A stretch of 64,000 nt of DNA, taken from contig CAIRCN010000085.1 in NCBI GenBank assembly GCA_903877135.1, forward strand, positions 1-64,000. The letters run 5' to 3'. Shown here one piece after another: positions 25,027 through 33,503 of the stretch; position 1 is the first letter of the stretch, and every line of letters begins with the position of its first letter. The DNA comes from an uncultured Opitutia bacterium (GTDB lineage Bacteria; Verrucomicrobiota; Verrucomicrobiia; Opitutales; Opitutaceae). A program made the translations under genes and the position numbers. The notes under the pieces are model-generated. The model saw only the letters and a list, made by a program, of their open reading frames with translations, did no database searches and had not been told where the DNA came from.

Positions 25027-25720
25027 CGCAAAAAAAACTGCGCCTAGCCCCAAGCACGAGCCGGCCGGCTTCCGTGTTTTCATCGACTTCGATAACACCA
25101 TCTCCATCGGCGACGTCCTCGACGGCGTGATCGAGAAATTTTCCATCGATGACAGCTGGCGTGCTCTCGAAAACGCGTGGGCGGACGGACGGATCGGCGC
25201 GCGGGAATGCCTCGACGGACAAGTGCGCGGCCTGCGCGCGGACTGGCCCGACCTCGCTCGTCACCTCGAGGGCGTAAAGCTCGATCCGGGATTCGCGACG
25301 CTGCGGGATCTCCTGCGACGCGAAGGCGTCGAACTGACCATCGTCAGCGACAACTTCGACGTTTTGTTGGGCCATATTCTTCGGCACAACGGCCTGGCCG
25401 ACGTCGCCTGCTACGCCAATCATCTTGAACTCGCCGACGACAGCCTACTGCCGTCTTTTCCCTTCAACAACCCAGACTGCCCGACCTGCGCCCACTGCAA
25501 GAAAACCCATTTCCTGCCGCCCAACGACGACGCGCGCCAGGTCATTTTCATCGGCGACGGACGGTCGGACATCTGCCCCGCGCGACACGCCGACATCGTC
25601 TTTGCCAAGGACAGTCTTTTGACTTATCTGCAAAATGCCGTGATTCCCTGCATCGCCTACCACGACTTGACCGAGGTCGCCCACGCCCTGAAAAAACACC
25701 TTCATGAAAGCAAAATCTGA
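25001..25720 (+). CDS. HAD-IB phosphatase, MtnX / phosphoserine phosphatase-like
   Basis: A 239-residue haloacid dehalogenase-type phosphatase. Motif I is FIDFDNTIS (nucleophile D29, acid D31), motif II lies in LTIVSDNFDVLLG and motif III is IFIGDGRSDICPA. A CPTCAHCKK cysteine cluster, seen in MtnX-like proteins, precedes motif III. No methionine-salvage gene is nearby, so MtnX function is doubtful; it more likely dephosphorylates an intermediate of this cluster's pathway. It overlaps both neighbours (26 and 17 bp). Confidence 0.85.
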   Translation: MPKTMHLPDAKKTAPSPKHEPAGFRVFIDFDNTISIGDVLDGVIEKFSIDDSWRALENAWADGRIGARECLDGQVRGLRADWPDLARHLEGVKLDPGFATLRDLLRREGVELTIVSDNFDVLLGHILRHNGLADVACYANHLELADDSLLPSFPFNNPDCPTCAHCKKTHFLPPNDDARQVIFIGDGRSDICPARHADIVFAKDSLLTYLQNAVIPCIAYHDLTEVAHALKKHLHESKI

Positions 25721-27116
25721 AACCAATCACGCCAAAGGATCGCTGAGTGAGAAAGAACTGCTTGAACTCGAGTCGCGCTACTGCTCCTGGGGCGACACCG
25801 TCCACTACGCGAAGGAACTGACCTTCTTCAGCGAGGCCAACGGCAGTTTTCTCTACGACCGCAAGGGCACCGAATACCTTGACCTGCAGATGTGGTATTC
25901 CGCGGCGAATTTCGGCTACCGCAACCCGCGCCTGAACGCCGTCCTGAAAAAGCAGATCGACACTCTCCCCCAACTCGCCTGCCAATACCTGCACGAGGAG
26001 CGCGTGCTTCTCGCCACCAAGCTCGCGCAACGGATCGAGCGCACCCTCGGCGTGAAGGGCCGCATCCACTTCAACGTCGGCGGCGCCTCCGCGATCGAGG
26101 ACGCGATGAAGGTCGTGCGCAACCACACCGGCCGCAACCACACCTTCGCGTTCATGGGCGGCTACCACGGCCGCACGCTCGGCGCCACGTCGATCACCTC
26201 GAGCTACCGCTACCGCGAGCGCTTCGGGCACTTCGGCGATCGTGCGAACTTCATTCCGTTTCCCTATTGCTTCCGCTGCCATCTCGGCCTGAAGCCGGAG
26301 ACCTGCGGCATCGCGTGCCTCCGCCAATTCGAGAAAATGTTCGAGTCGGAGTATTACTCCGTCGTCAACCCGAAGAACAACAAGAGCGAGTATGGCGCGT
26401 TCTTCGTCGAGCCCGTCCAGGCCACCGGCGGCTACATCGTGCCGCCGAAGACTTATTTCAAGGAGCTCAAGCAAACCCTCGACCGCTACGGCATCCTCCT
26501 CGTCGTGGACGAAATCCAGATGGGCTTTTTCCGCACGGGAAAATTCATGTCCATCGAACATTTCGACGTCGTCCCCGACGTCATCGTCTTCGGCAAGGCG
26601 ATGACCAACGGCCTCAACCCCATCTCCGGCATCTGGGCGCGCGAAGACCTCATCTCACCGCAGGTTTTCCCGCCGGGCTCCACACACTCGACGTTTTCTG
26701 CCAATCCGCTCGGCACCGCCGCCGGCCTCGCCGTCATGGACTTGATTGAGGACGAGGATTTCGAGACGACGGTGCCGCAGAAAGGCGCCTACTTCGTCAA
26801 GAAGCTTGAGGCGCTCAAGGCCAAATACCCGTGCATCGGCCACGTCGGCGGCCTCGGCCTCGCCCTGCGCATGGAAATGTGCCGCGACGACGGGCACACA
26901 CCCAACCGCGAGCTCACCGACGCGATCATGAATATCGGCCTGAGCGGCACGCTCACTACCGGTGGCAAACAGCGCGGCTTGATCCTCGACATCGGCGGCT
27001 ACTACAAGAACGTCTTCACGCTCGCGCCGTCACTCTACATCACCGAGGAAGAGATCGATCTCGGCGTGGCGCTGTTCGAAGAGGCCCTGCAACGCGCGCT
27101 GAAGGCCCGCGCCTGA
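25704..27116 (+). CDS. Class III PLP-dependent aminotransferase
   Basis: A 470-residue fold-type I aminotransferase of the ornithine/GABA/glutamate-semialdehyde class. The internal-aldimine lysine is K298 in DVIVFGKAMTNGLNP; LLVVDEIQMGFFRTGK supplies the PLP-binding Asp, and GGYHGRTLGATS the substrate loop. A four-cysteine patch (YCFRCHLGLKPETCGIAC, residues 188-205) is present, as in some relatives. The substrate cannot be read from sequence; the setting suggests amination of a keto-acyl or small-molecule aldehyde. It overlaps the phosphatase gene by 17 bp, so the two are translationally linked. Confidence 0.88.
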   Translation: MKAKSETNHAKGSLSEKELLELESRYCSWGDTVHYAKELTFFSEANGSFLYDRKGTEYLDLQMWYSAANFGYRNPRLNAVLKKQIDTLPQLACQYLHEERVLLATKLAQRIERTLGVKGRIHFNVGGASAIEDAMKVVRNHTGRNHTFAFMGGYHGRTLGATSITSSYRYRERFGHFGDRANFIPFPYCFRCHLGLKPETCGIACLRQFEKMFESEYYSVVNPKNNKSEYGAFFVEPVQATGGYIVPPKTYFKELKQTLDRYGILLVVDEIQMGFFRTGKFMSIEHFDVVPDVIVFGKAMTNGLNPISGIWAREDLISPQVFPPGSTHSTFSANPLGTAAGLAVMDLIEDEDFETTVPQKGAYFVKKLEALKAKYPCIGHVGGLGLALRMEMCRDDGHTPNRELTDAIMNIGLSGTLTTGGKQRGLILDIGGYYKNVFTLAPSLYITEEEIDLGVALFEEALQRALKARA

Positions 27117-27142
27117 CCGTCGCAGCACGCGTGGGCTCGACG

Positions 27143-27568
27143 ATGAAACCCGACGCCTTCAAGATCCCCCGCGCGGTCGTCGTCGGCTTAGTGCTTGCCG
27201 TGGTGCTGGACACCATCATCCACATCGCGTGGAAGATCGCTGTAGCCGGCGTGCCCGCCGAGGCGTCGTTCGCCGCGATCATCCGCGCGGCCTGCGCGAG
27301 CCCGTGGTTTTGGGGCGCGATGCTCGCCTACGTGCTCCAGTTTTTCAACTGGATGCGAGTCTTGGCGCACGCCGACCTCAGTTACGCCCAGCCGCTGACT
27401 GCGCTCGGATATGTAGCCGTGTTGGTGGTTTCTCGTCTGGCGCTGCACGAGGAGATTTCACCGGTCAAGGTGGCCGGCGTGGCGCTGATTTTCGTCGGCG
27501 TCTATTTCATCAGTCGGACACCATTCCGCACCCCGGCCGCCGCGTCCGACCGCGAGTGCAGCCTATGA
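27143..27568 (+). CDS. SMR/EamA-type half-transporter, subunit 1
   Basis: A 141-residue four-helix membrane protein of the small multidrug resistance / EamA fold (hydrophobic segments about 10-28, 42-65, 72-92 and 100-118). The motif AQPLTALGYVAVLVVSRLAL and the closing VAGVALIFVGVYFISR are typical of this group, including ArnE/ArnF-type lipid-linked sugar flippases. Its stop overlaps the start of a second, different SMR-type gene (ATGA), so a heterodimer is expected. Confidence 0.82.
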   Translation: MKPDAFKIPRAVVVGLVLAVVLDTIIHIAWKIAVAGVPAEASFAAIIRAACASPWFWGAMLAYVLQFFNWMRVLAHADLSYAQPLTALGYVAVLVVSRLALHEEISPVKVAGVALIFVGVYFISRTPFRTPAAASDRECSL

Positions 27569-27945
27569 ACCATGAAGTCACCGGCCTCCTGCTAGTCCTC
27601 GCCGCCGTAGTGGTGGAGAGCTTCGCCCAGCTGTTTCTAAAGATCGGCGCTTCCGGCGGCCCGGGCATTCTCGTGCTGCCCTACCGCGATCACGTGGCCC
27701 GTTTTCATGCCGGCGCACCCGCCAGATACTGGGTGGCCGCCGGCCTGCTTGCCTACGTTGCGGAGGTCGTCCTTTACACGCTCGCCCTGCATTTCCTCGA
27801 CGTGAGCGTCGCGTTCCCTCTAGGCAGCCTCTGCTTCATCGGCGTCGCACTGCTCTCGCGGTGGTTCCTTGGGGAAACCGTTGGGAGCACGCGTTGGCTC
27901 GGCGTCGCCTTCATTTTGGTCGGCGCTATCTGTGTCGCGCTCTAG
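27565..27945 (+). CDS. SMR/EamA-type half-transporter, subunit 2
   Basis: A 126-residue four-helix SMR-fold protein. It opens LLLVLAAVVVESFAQLFLK, with a glutamate in TM1 where SMR pumps have their coupling acid, and closes WLGVAFILVGAICVAL. A longer loop between TM1 and TM2 distinguishes it from subunit 1. Paired unequal SMR genes of this type usually make an asymmetric heterodimer; ArnE/ArnF, which flips undecaprenyl-phosphate-linked aminoarabinose, is the closest functional model. It overlaps the previous gene by 4 bp and is 3 bp from the next. Confidence 0.82.
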   Translation: MNHEVTGLLLVLAAVVVESFAQLFLKIGASGGPGILVLPYRDHVARFHAGAPARYWVAAGLLAYVAEVVLYTLALHFLDVSVAFPLGSLCFIGVALLSRWFLGETVGSTRWLGVAFILVGAICVAL

Positions 27946-27948
27946 TCC

Positions 27949-29124
27949 ATGCCTGCGGAAGGTCCAACGGTGCAGATCGAGTTCGTGTCCCGGGTGGCGG
28001 AGATCGACGGATGCCTCTGGCGCGACTGCTTTCCGGCGCCGCTGGAGGGACGCTTCTGGTATCAGGCGCTCGAAGATTCCGGCCTCGGCGACCAGTTCAT
28101 GTTCTGCTACGCGCTGATCCGGAAAAACAGCCAGCCGGTCGGGATCGCGCCGTGTTTCCTGCACGATGTCCCCATCACTCTCGTCGCGCCGAGACCTGTC
28201 GCCTGGGTCCTCAGGCAGCTGGCCCGCGTCATCCCGCGCGTCGGTTATCAACGCACGCTCTTCGTCGGGTCGCCGTGTGCCGATGAGGGCACGGTTGGCC
28301 TCGTGCCAGGCCTGAAGCTCTCCGACATCGTAGTTGAACTGAGCGAGGCCGTGGGGCAGCGCGCGCGTGCGCTGAAGGCGCCGATGATCGTCTTCAAGGA
28401 CTTTCCGCAGGTCGATCTTCCCGTGCTGAAGACGCTCCGCGGCTTTTTTCCGAGCGTGAGTTATCCCGGCACTATCACGACCCTGCCGGCGCCCGGAAAA
28501 GACGCCTACTACCGGTCGCTCGCCCACACGCAGCGTCACAACCTGCTGAAAAAATTTCGCCGCTCCCGCGTGACGCTACCACTAGTCGCGAGCGCCGTGC
28601 AGCATCCGTCAGACGCCGAGCTTGCGGAGGTGTTCGGCCTGTTCCAGCAGACCTATGAAAGGGGGATAACGAAATTCGAGCGGCTGGACCGGCGGTTTTT
28701 CGAGCGCATCCGCGGCGAGCCGACCGCCCATTTCATTCTGCTGCGCGACTCGGCTGACAGCGCGCTCGCGGCGTTCATGCTGGTCTTTTGCCTCGGTGGA
28801 CGCGTGGTCAACAAGTTCATCGGGCTCGACTATCGCCGCGGCGAGAAGGCCTACCTGTATTTCCGCCTGTTCGATGCCGCCGTGGACTTCGCGTATGCCT
28901 GCCACGCCACGGAGCTGGCGAGCGGTCAGACCGGCTACCGCGCCAAATTCGACCTCGGCCACCGCCTCGTCCCGCTGTTCAATGTAGCTCGCCACGCCAA
29001 TCCACTCATTCATGCCATATTCCGGGCCGTGGGCACGCGGATAACCTGGCAAACCCTCGACGAGGATCTCGCCGTCTATCTGCGCGCCCATCCCGAGGTA
29101 AACGTCCCGTCCGCCACGCCCTGA
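27949..29124 (+). CDS. GNAT/FemAB-like N-acyltransferase (peptidogalycan-recognition/BioF2 type)
   Basis: A 391-residue protein resembling the double-GNAT-fold family around FemAB and DUF482. The C-terminal half carries FILLRDSADSALAAFMLVFC, FIGLDYRRGEKAYLYFRLFD and ELASGQTGYRAKFDLGHRLVP, the typical acetyl-CoA-fold strands and closing motif. Such enzymes transfer acyl or aminoacyl groups to amines. As last gene of the cluster, 3 bp after the SMR pair, it may acylate the amine made by the aminotransferase. Family assignment is moderate; the reaction is inference. Confidence 0.75.
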   Translation: MPAEGPTVQIEFVSRVAEIDGCLWRDCFPAPLEGRFWYQALEDSGLGDQFMFCYALIRKNSQPVGIAPCFLHDVPITLVAPRPVAWVLRQLARVIPRVGYQRTLFVGSPCADEGTVGLVPGLKLSDIVVELSEAVGQRARALKAPMIVFKDFPQVDLPVLKTLRGFFPSVSYPGTITTLPAPGKDAYYRSLAHTQRHNLLKKFRRSRVTLPLVASAVQHPSDAELAEVFGLFQQTYERGITKFERLDRRFFERIRGEPTAHFILLRDSADSALAAFMLVFCLGGRVVNKFIGLDYRRGEKAYLYFRLFDAAVDFAYACHATELASGQTGYRAKFDLGHRLVPLFNVARHANPLIHAIFRAVGTRITWQTLDEDLAVYLRAHPEVNVPSATP

Positions 29125-29146
29125 TTGAACGGACCGCACCGCCCGG

Positions 29147-30289
29147 TCACCGTTGCCGCAGGTTGAGGAAGGCCGCGAGATCGGCGACCGCAGCGGAGAT
29201 CTTGTGTCCGCGGCGAACCCGCCGGGACACGACACGCAGCGCCCGCGCGGCACGGTCTGCTTTCGGATCGATGTGACCGACCAGCTCGGCGCCCACGAGG
29301 ACCGGTAGCGCGTAATAGCCGCGGACGCGTTTGTGCGGCGGTGTATAAACCTCCCAAGTGTAATCGAAACCCCACAGCGCCGCAGTGACACGCCGGTCGT
29401 AGATCAGCGGATCGAGCGGGGCGAGCAGCCGCGGCGCAGCGGAAACATCCCTATTCGCGCCCGTTTCGCCTGCCGCCGCAAGCAGCGCAGCATCCTCGCG
29501 CAGAAAGTAGAGCAAGGGGCAGCCCACCACCGCAACCGGCTGCACCAAGTCACCGACTGAATGCAACTCCTCGCGTTTCAACGTGACAAGGCGACGCTGG
29601 CGGAGCTTGAGGTGCGCGAGCCAACGCGCGGTGTCGACCGCGGAAGGTTTGGGCAAAGCCAACGTGGTGGCTGGCAGCACCCGCTCTGGCAAATCGTAAA
29701 TGCGGCGCACCCCATCACGCCGCGCGATCAAGAGGCGGCCATGAAAGAACAGTTTCTGCAGCGCGGACTTCGCGAGCGTGGCTGAGCCCCAGCCTCCGAA
29801 AAACCGGCGCGCTTTCCCAACATCAGCAAAGTCCTCCGAGCAGAGCGGCCCACGCGCGGCGATCTCGACAAGCAGCCTGGGCACCAGGGCGCGCTCGAGC
29901 GGTGTCAGCCTCCCCGACCATGCGCCTGTCTGCTTGCTGCGCCGGTGCATCGCCACCAGCAAGTGCGGCCAGGCCTCGAGTGGAAAAGCCACCAGCACAC
30001 CCGTCGACGGCAAGTGATGTTCAAAGGCTGTGCGCTGCTCCGCTGCCAGCGGCTGTCCATCGCCGTGGAGATGGCGCATGAGATCGCCTTCGCGGTAGCC
30101 AGTCACGCGGTTCCGCAGGATGAGATCGTGCATCCGGCCACAAACGTTGATCGGGTCGATTTGGATGAAGCCGTGGTGCGCTAGCGCCGCCGCGACGTAT
30201 GGGACGGGCGTGTCAAGCAGTTGCGCGCATCGGACGAAACGACGCGCCACCGAAATGGAGATTCGAACCGGGGGCGGCACGAGCACCAT
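29147..30289 (-). CDS. Winged-helix DNA glycosylase, YcaQ/AlkX-like (HTH_42)
   Basis: A 380-residue protein of the HTH_42/COG3214 family, whose members unhook DNA interstrand crosslinks. The catalytic Q-phi-D motif is present as FIQIDPIN (Q43, D45), placing it with AlkX (YcaQ) rather than the Q-phi-Q AlkZ group. Later landmarks are LLAPLDPLIYDRRVTAALWGFDYTWEVYTP and RVRGYYALPVLVGAELVGHIDPKAD, the conserved C-terminal beta-barrel. It is convergent with the acyltransferase gene and has no repair neighbours. Confidence 0.85.
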   Translation of the reverse strand: MVLVPPPVRISISVARRFVRCAQLLDTPVPYVAAALAHHGFIQIDPINVCGRMHDLILRNRVTGYREGDLMRHLHGDGQPLAAEQRTAFEHHLPSTGVLVAFPLEAWPHLLVAMHRRSKQTGAWSGRLTPLERALVPRLLVEIAARGPLCSEDFADVGKARRFFGGWGSATLAKSALQKLFFHGRLLIARRDGVRRIYDLPERVLPATTLALPKPSAVDTARWLAHLKLRQRRLVTLKREELHSVGDLVQPVAVVGCPLLYFLREDAALLAAAGETGANRDVSAAPRLLAPLDPLIYDRRVTAALWGFDYTWEVYTPPHKRVRGYYALPVLVGAELVGHIDPKADRAARALRVVSRRVRRGHKISAAVADLAAFLNLRQR

Positions 30290-30410
30290 TCAGCAGTGCC
30301 GCCAAGGAAAAACAAGCCCGGTGCAGCTGGGCGCTCATAGGGACAGGATGAATCAACTAAACAGAAAATTATGGGCTGGTTCGACGCGCAATCTTTGTCA
30401 TATTGCTCCT

Positions 30411-30791
30411 GTGGCAAGGATTCTCATAATTGATGACGACGAGTCGATCCGCGAGTTGCTGCTCCAAATGCTGCTCATGGCGGGTCACACGGCGGTCACC
30501 GCGATCAATGGTTTTGAGGGCCTGAAGCTTTTCCGCGCGGAGCCGACGGACCTGATCCTCACTGACATCATGATGCCCTATGGCGGGCTGGCCACGATCC
30601 GAATTTTGCGTGACGAATTTCCGCAGGTCGGAATTATCGCCATGACCGGTGGTGGCTCGTTTCGCCTCGACTACGCGCGTACCCTCGGGGCGCATCGAAC
30701 GCTCGTCAAACCGTTTACCGTGGAGCAACTCACCGCCGCGATCGCCGAAGTGCTCGCCCTAAATTCCTCTTCGAAGCACGAGAAGACGTAG
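30411..30791 (+). CDS. Single-domain response regulator (receiver only)
   Basis: A 126-residue CheY-like receiver: acidic pocket IIDDDES, phospho-acceptor D52 in LILTDIMMP, and the late lysine in RTLVKPFT. No output domain follows. The GTG at 30411 puts beta-1 at the N-terminus as usual; an in-frame ATG at 30348 would add 21 unconserved residues. No cognate kinase is adjacent; the phoR kinase next to it is on the other strand with its own PhoB partner. It may work in phosphorelay or with the CheX-like protein at 47.8 kb, which is inference only. Confidence 0.85.
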   Translation: MARILIIDDDESIRELLLQMLLMAGHTAVTAINGFEGLKLFRAEPTDLILTDIMMPYGGLATIRILRDEFPQVGIIAMTGGGSFRLDYARTLGAHRTLVKPFTVEQLTAAIAEVLALNSSSKHEKT

Positions 30792-30936
30792 ACCGCGGTC
30801 GCGCAGGGCAGCGAGCCCAGTCTCGTGTCATCAAGCGATCGTATGACCGTCGGCCAGTTTCCGCGCTTCGTTGATTTTCAATCGAGGAAATGCTGGGCGT
30901 GGTTTCGCCACAATTTACAAACCCACTTCACCACGA

Positions 30937-32112
30937 TCAATCTGTGGAAAATACCTGGAGGGTGAAGTAGAACGCCGCGCCCTGCCCCATTTCGCTCTCG
31001 ACGCGCACTTGGCCACCGTGCGCGAGCACGACGTGCTTCACGATCGCCAGGCCCAGGCCGGTGCCGCCCTGCTCGCGCGAACGGGCCTTGTCCACGCGGT
31101 AAAACCGTTCAAAGACCCGCGCCCGCGCCTCCGGCGGAATCCCCGGCCCGTCGTCGCGCACGCACACTTCCACTTTGCCGTTGTCCAGCGGGCGGCCTGA
31201 GACTGTGACTACGCCACAGGCCCGGCCGTATTTGATGCCGTTGTCGATCAGGTTGAAAAGCACCTGGTTCAGCCGGTCGGGGTCCGCATGCACCAGCAGC
31301 CCTTCTGGCAACGTGCTCTCCATTTGCATGGCCCGCACTTTCGCGCGCGGTGCAAGGTCATCTAGCGTTTGTTGCACCGCCGTGCGTAGCGAGCAGGGCT
31401 GAAGGTTCAGCGTGAGTCGGCCTGAGTCGAGCCGGGCGAGCATGAGTAAATCGTCGATCAGCAGTGTGAGCCGGTCGGCGTGGCGGTCGATAATCGCCAG
31501 CAGCCGGTCAAGTGCTACGGGGTCGGCTTTTGCGCCGTCCAGCAGTGTCTCGGCCGCGCTTTTGATGAGCGAAAGGGGAGTGCGCAACTCGTGGCTCACG
31601 TTGGCGACAAACTCCTGGCGCGCGCCCTCCAGTTCACGCATGCGGGTGAGGTCGTGAAACACCAACAAGGCACCGGTCCGCGCACCGGCAGCGTCATTGA
31701 GCGCGGCCCCGTTGATCTGGAGAATGTGCGGTGCCGGCCCTTCGAGTCGCAGCTCGTGGTCGAGAATGACTGGCTCTGTGGCGAGCCGCGCCACTAGGGC
31801 GGCGACTTCATGGTTGCGCACGGCCTCGAGCAGGGTGCCGCCGATCATCAGCCGGGAGAAACCGAACAGCGACTCCGCCGCGCGGTTGCTCAGCGTGATC
31901 CGGCCGGTGGCATCGAGAACGAGGAGACCCTCGACCATGCTGTCGAGCAGCGTCTCGAGTCGCTGTTGCTGCGCCTGCTGCGCGGCAACGTGCACGGCCC
32001 TCAGTGCCGCCATTTCCTCCGCGTGCCGCGCGACCTCAGCGAGATGTCGGCGGCGGGCCGTCCACCACAGACTGGCGATCACAGCGGCGAGGAGGGCGAA
32101 GACGAAGCTCAA
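30937..32112 (-). CDS. phoR: Phosphate regulon sensor histidine kinase PhoR
   Basis: A membrane sensor kinase of about 391 residues. One N-terminal transmembrane helix (SFVFALLAAVIASLWW) is followed by a coiled linker, a PAS domain (MVEGLLVLDATGRITLSN), HisKA with the phospho-His (FVANVSHELRTPLSLIK) and an HATPase domain with NGIKYG, RDDGPGIP and GGTGLGLAIVKHV. The start is uncertain: no good ATG lies between the phoB stop and the helix, so I use TTG 32112; in-frame sequence upstream overlaps phoB and is not PhoR-like. It is the last gene of the Pho operon. Confidence 0.88.
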   Translation of the reverse strand: MSFVFALLAAVIASLWWTARRRHLAEVARHAEEMAALRAVHVAAQQAQQQRLETLLDSMVEGLLVLDATGRITLSNRAAESLFGFSRLMIGGTLLEAVRNHEVAALVARLATEPVILDHELRLEGPAPHILQINGAALNDAAGARTGALLVFHDLTRMRELEGARQEFVANVSHELRTPLSLIKSAAETLLDGAKADPVALDRLLAIIDRHADRLTLLIDDLLMLARLDSGRLTLNLQPCSLRTAVQQTLDDLAPRAKVRAMQMESTLPEGLLVHADPDRLNQVLFNLIDNGIKYGRACGVVTVSGRPLDNGKVEVCVRDDGPGIPPEARARVFERFYRVDKARSREQGGTGLGLAIVKHVVLAHGGQVRVESEMGQGAAFYFTLQVFSTD

Positions 32113-32137
32113 GGCGAAGGATGGGGGTGCACCAGGT

Positions 32138-32824
32138 TCAGACTTCGGTCCGAAAACGGTAGCCAACGCCGCGGATGGTTTCGAGGTAGGCGGCCGCTGG
32201 GCCAATTTTCTCCCGCAGGCGCCGCATGTGGGTATCGACCGTGCGCGTGTCGATGGCGGTCTCATAGCCCCACACGTCCTGCAGTAGGCGTTCGCGCGTC
32301 TGCACTCGGCCCCGGCGCTTGGCCAGCAACGTGAGGAGGTTGAACTCGGTGGCCGTGAGCGTGACCGGCTTGCCTTCGATCTGCGCGACGTGCCGCGGCA
32401 CGTCGATTTCCAGCACGCCAAAACTCAGGTGGTCACCGGGCTCGTCGGCCGCCTTGCTGCGCTTGAGCAGCTTGCGGATGCGCAGCACGAGCTCGCGCGG
32501 GCTGTAAGGCTTGGTGACGTAGTCGTCGGCGCCAAGTTCGAGGCCGACGATGCGGTCCACCTCGGCCGCCTTGGCGGTGAGCATGAGCATGGGGATGGCC
32601 GCCGTTGCAGGATCCCGCCGTAAAATCTTGCAAACTTCGAGACCGTCGAGCTCAGGCAGCATGAGATCGAGCACAACGAGGTCCGGCCTCTCGGCCCGCA
32701 CCACGGCGATCGCCTTCAGCCCGTCGGTGGCAAAGAGCGGGCTGAACCCGGCCTCGCGCAGTTTGAAGCCTAGCACCTCCAGCGCGTCGGGCTCATCGTC
32801 AACGATCAGGATCTTGGGTTTCAT
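32138..32824 (-). CDS. phoB: Phosphate regulon response regulator PhoB
   Basis: A 228-residue OmpR/PhoB-type regulator. The receiver domain has D53 in LVVLDLMLPELDG and the lysine in ADDYVTKPYSP. The C-terminal winged helix reads TLTATEFNLLTLLAKRRG, then DTRTVDTHMRRLREKIG and YLETIRGVGYRF. It overlaps phoU by 26 bp and lies just upstream of phoR. It should bind the Pho box upstream of the porin gene and so control its own operon. Confidence 0.95.
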   Translation of the reverse strand: MKPKILIVDDEPDALEVLGFKLREAGFSPLFATDGLKAIAVVRAERPDLVVLDLMLPELDGLEVCKILRRDPATAAIPMLMLTAKAAEVDRIVGLELGADDYVTKPYSPRELVLRIRKLLKRSKAADEPGDHLSFGVLEIDVPRHVAQIEGKPVTLTATEFNLLTLLAKRRGRVQTRERLLQDVWGYETAIDTRTVDTHMRRLREKIGPAAAYLETIRGVGYRFRTEV

Positions 32825-33479
32825 TCGTTTTCAGGGCGGAATGGCGGATGTCTTTCGCCTCGAAAAGATATACCACCTCCTCGGCAATGTTGGTCGCGTG
32901 GTCGGCGATGCGTTCAAGGCATTTGGAGATGACCATGAGGTGCAGGCAGCGGGTGATGGTGGTCGGACGCTCGACCATGTAGCTCGATAGCTCGCGGTGC
33001 AACTGCCGGTTGAGGTCGTCCACCTCCTTGTCGCGCGGGATGACGGTGCGGGCCAGCTCGGGCTTCCGCTCGACGAACGCCGTCAGCGCGTCGCGGAGCA
33101 TCTCGAGCGCCATCTGGGCCATGCGTGGAAGGTCGATGTAGGGCTTGAGTTGCGGCTCGGCGTTGAGGTCGTGGGCGCGGCGGGCGATGGAGCAAGCCTC
33201 GTCGCCCACGCGCTCGAGATTCTGGGAAATCTTCATCGCCACGGTGATGAAGCGCAGGTCGGTGGCCAGGGGCGCTTTCGTCAGCAGGTGCAGGGCGATG
33301 TCGTCGACCTCAATCTCGAACTGATCGATGGCGTTGTCCTCCTGTTGAACCTTGAGGGCCAGTGCGTCATCGCGCTCCACCAGTGAGCGCATGGCCCGGG
33401 AGAGGGCCGAAGAGGAGTGGCTGGCCATCGCCAGGATGGCTTCCTTCAACTGGTTGATTTCTTCGCTGTAGTGCGTCAT
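32799..33479 (-). CDS. phoU: Phosphate signalling complex protein PhoU
   Basis: A 226-residue all-helical PhoU with two repeats, each ending in the E/DxxxD metal-site motif: ISQNLERVGDEACSIARRA in the first and ISKCLERIADHATNIAEEV in the second. It couples Pst transporter state to PhoR. It is 24 bp after pstB and overlaps phoB. The upstream sequence CCCCAATTCCC has no Shine-Dalgarno. Confidence 0.96.
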   Translation of the reverse strand: MTHYSEEINQLKEAILAMASHSSSALSRAMRSLVERDDALALKVQQEDNAIDQFEIEVDDIALHLLTKAPLATDLRFITVAMKISQNLERVGDEACSIARRAHDLNAEPQLKPYIDLPRMAQMALEMLRDALTAFVERKPELARTVIPRDKEVDDLNRQLHRELSSYMVERPTTITRCLHLMVISKCLERIADHATNIAEEVVYLFEAKDIRHSALKTNETQDPDR

Positions 33480-33503
33480 GGGAATTGGGGTTTGGGGTCG
33501 GTC

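Noticed and set aside
25001-25720. Naming the HAD phosphatase mtnX
   Set aside because: No methionine-salvage genes are adjacent, and the operon context points to another substrate.
30250-30285. GGTTCGAATC on the minus strand, like a tRNA T-loop
   Set aside because: The flanking bases do not form a T-stem, no acceptor or anticodon arm is present, and the sequence lies at the start of the YcaQ-like coding region.
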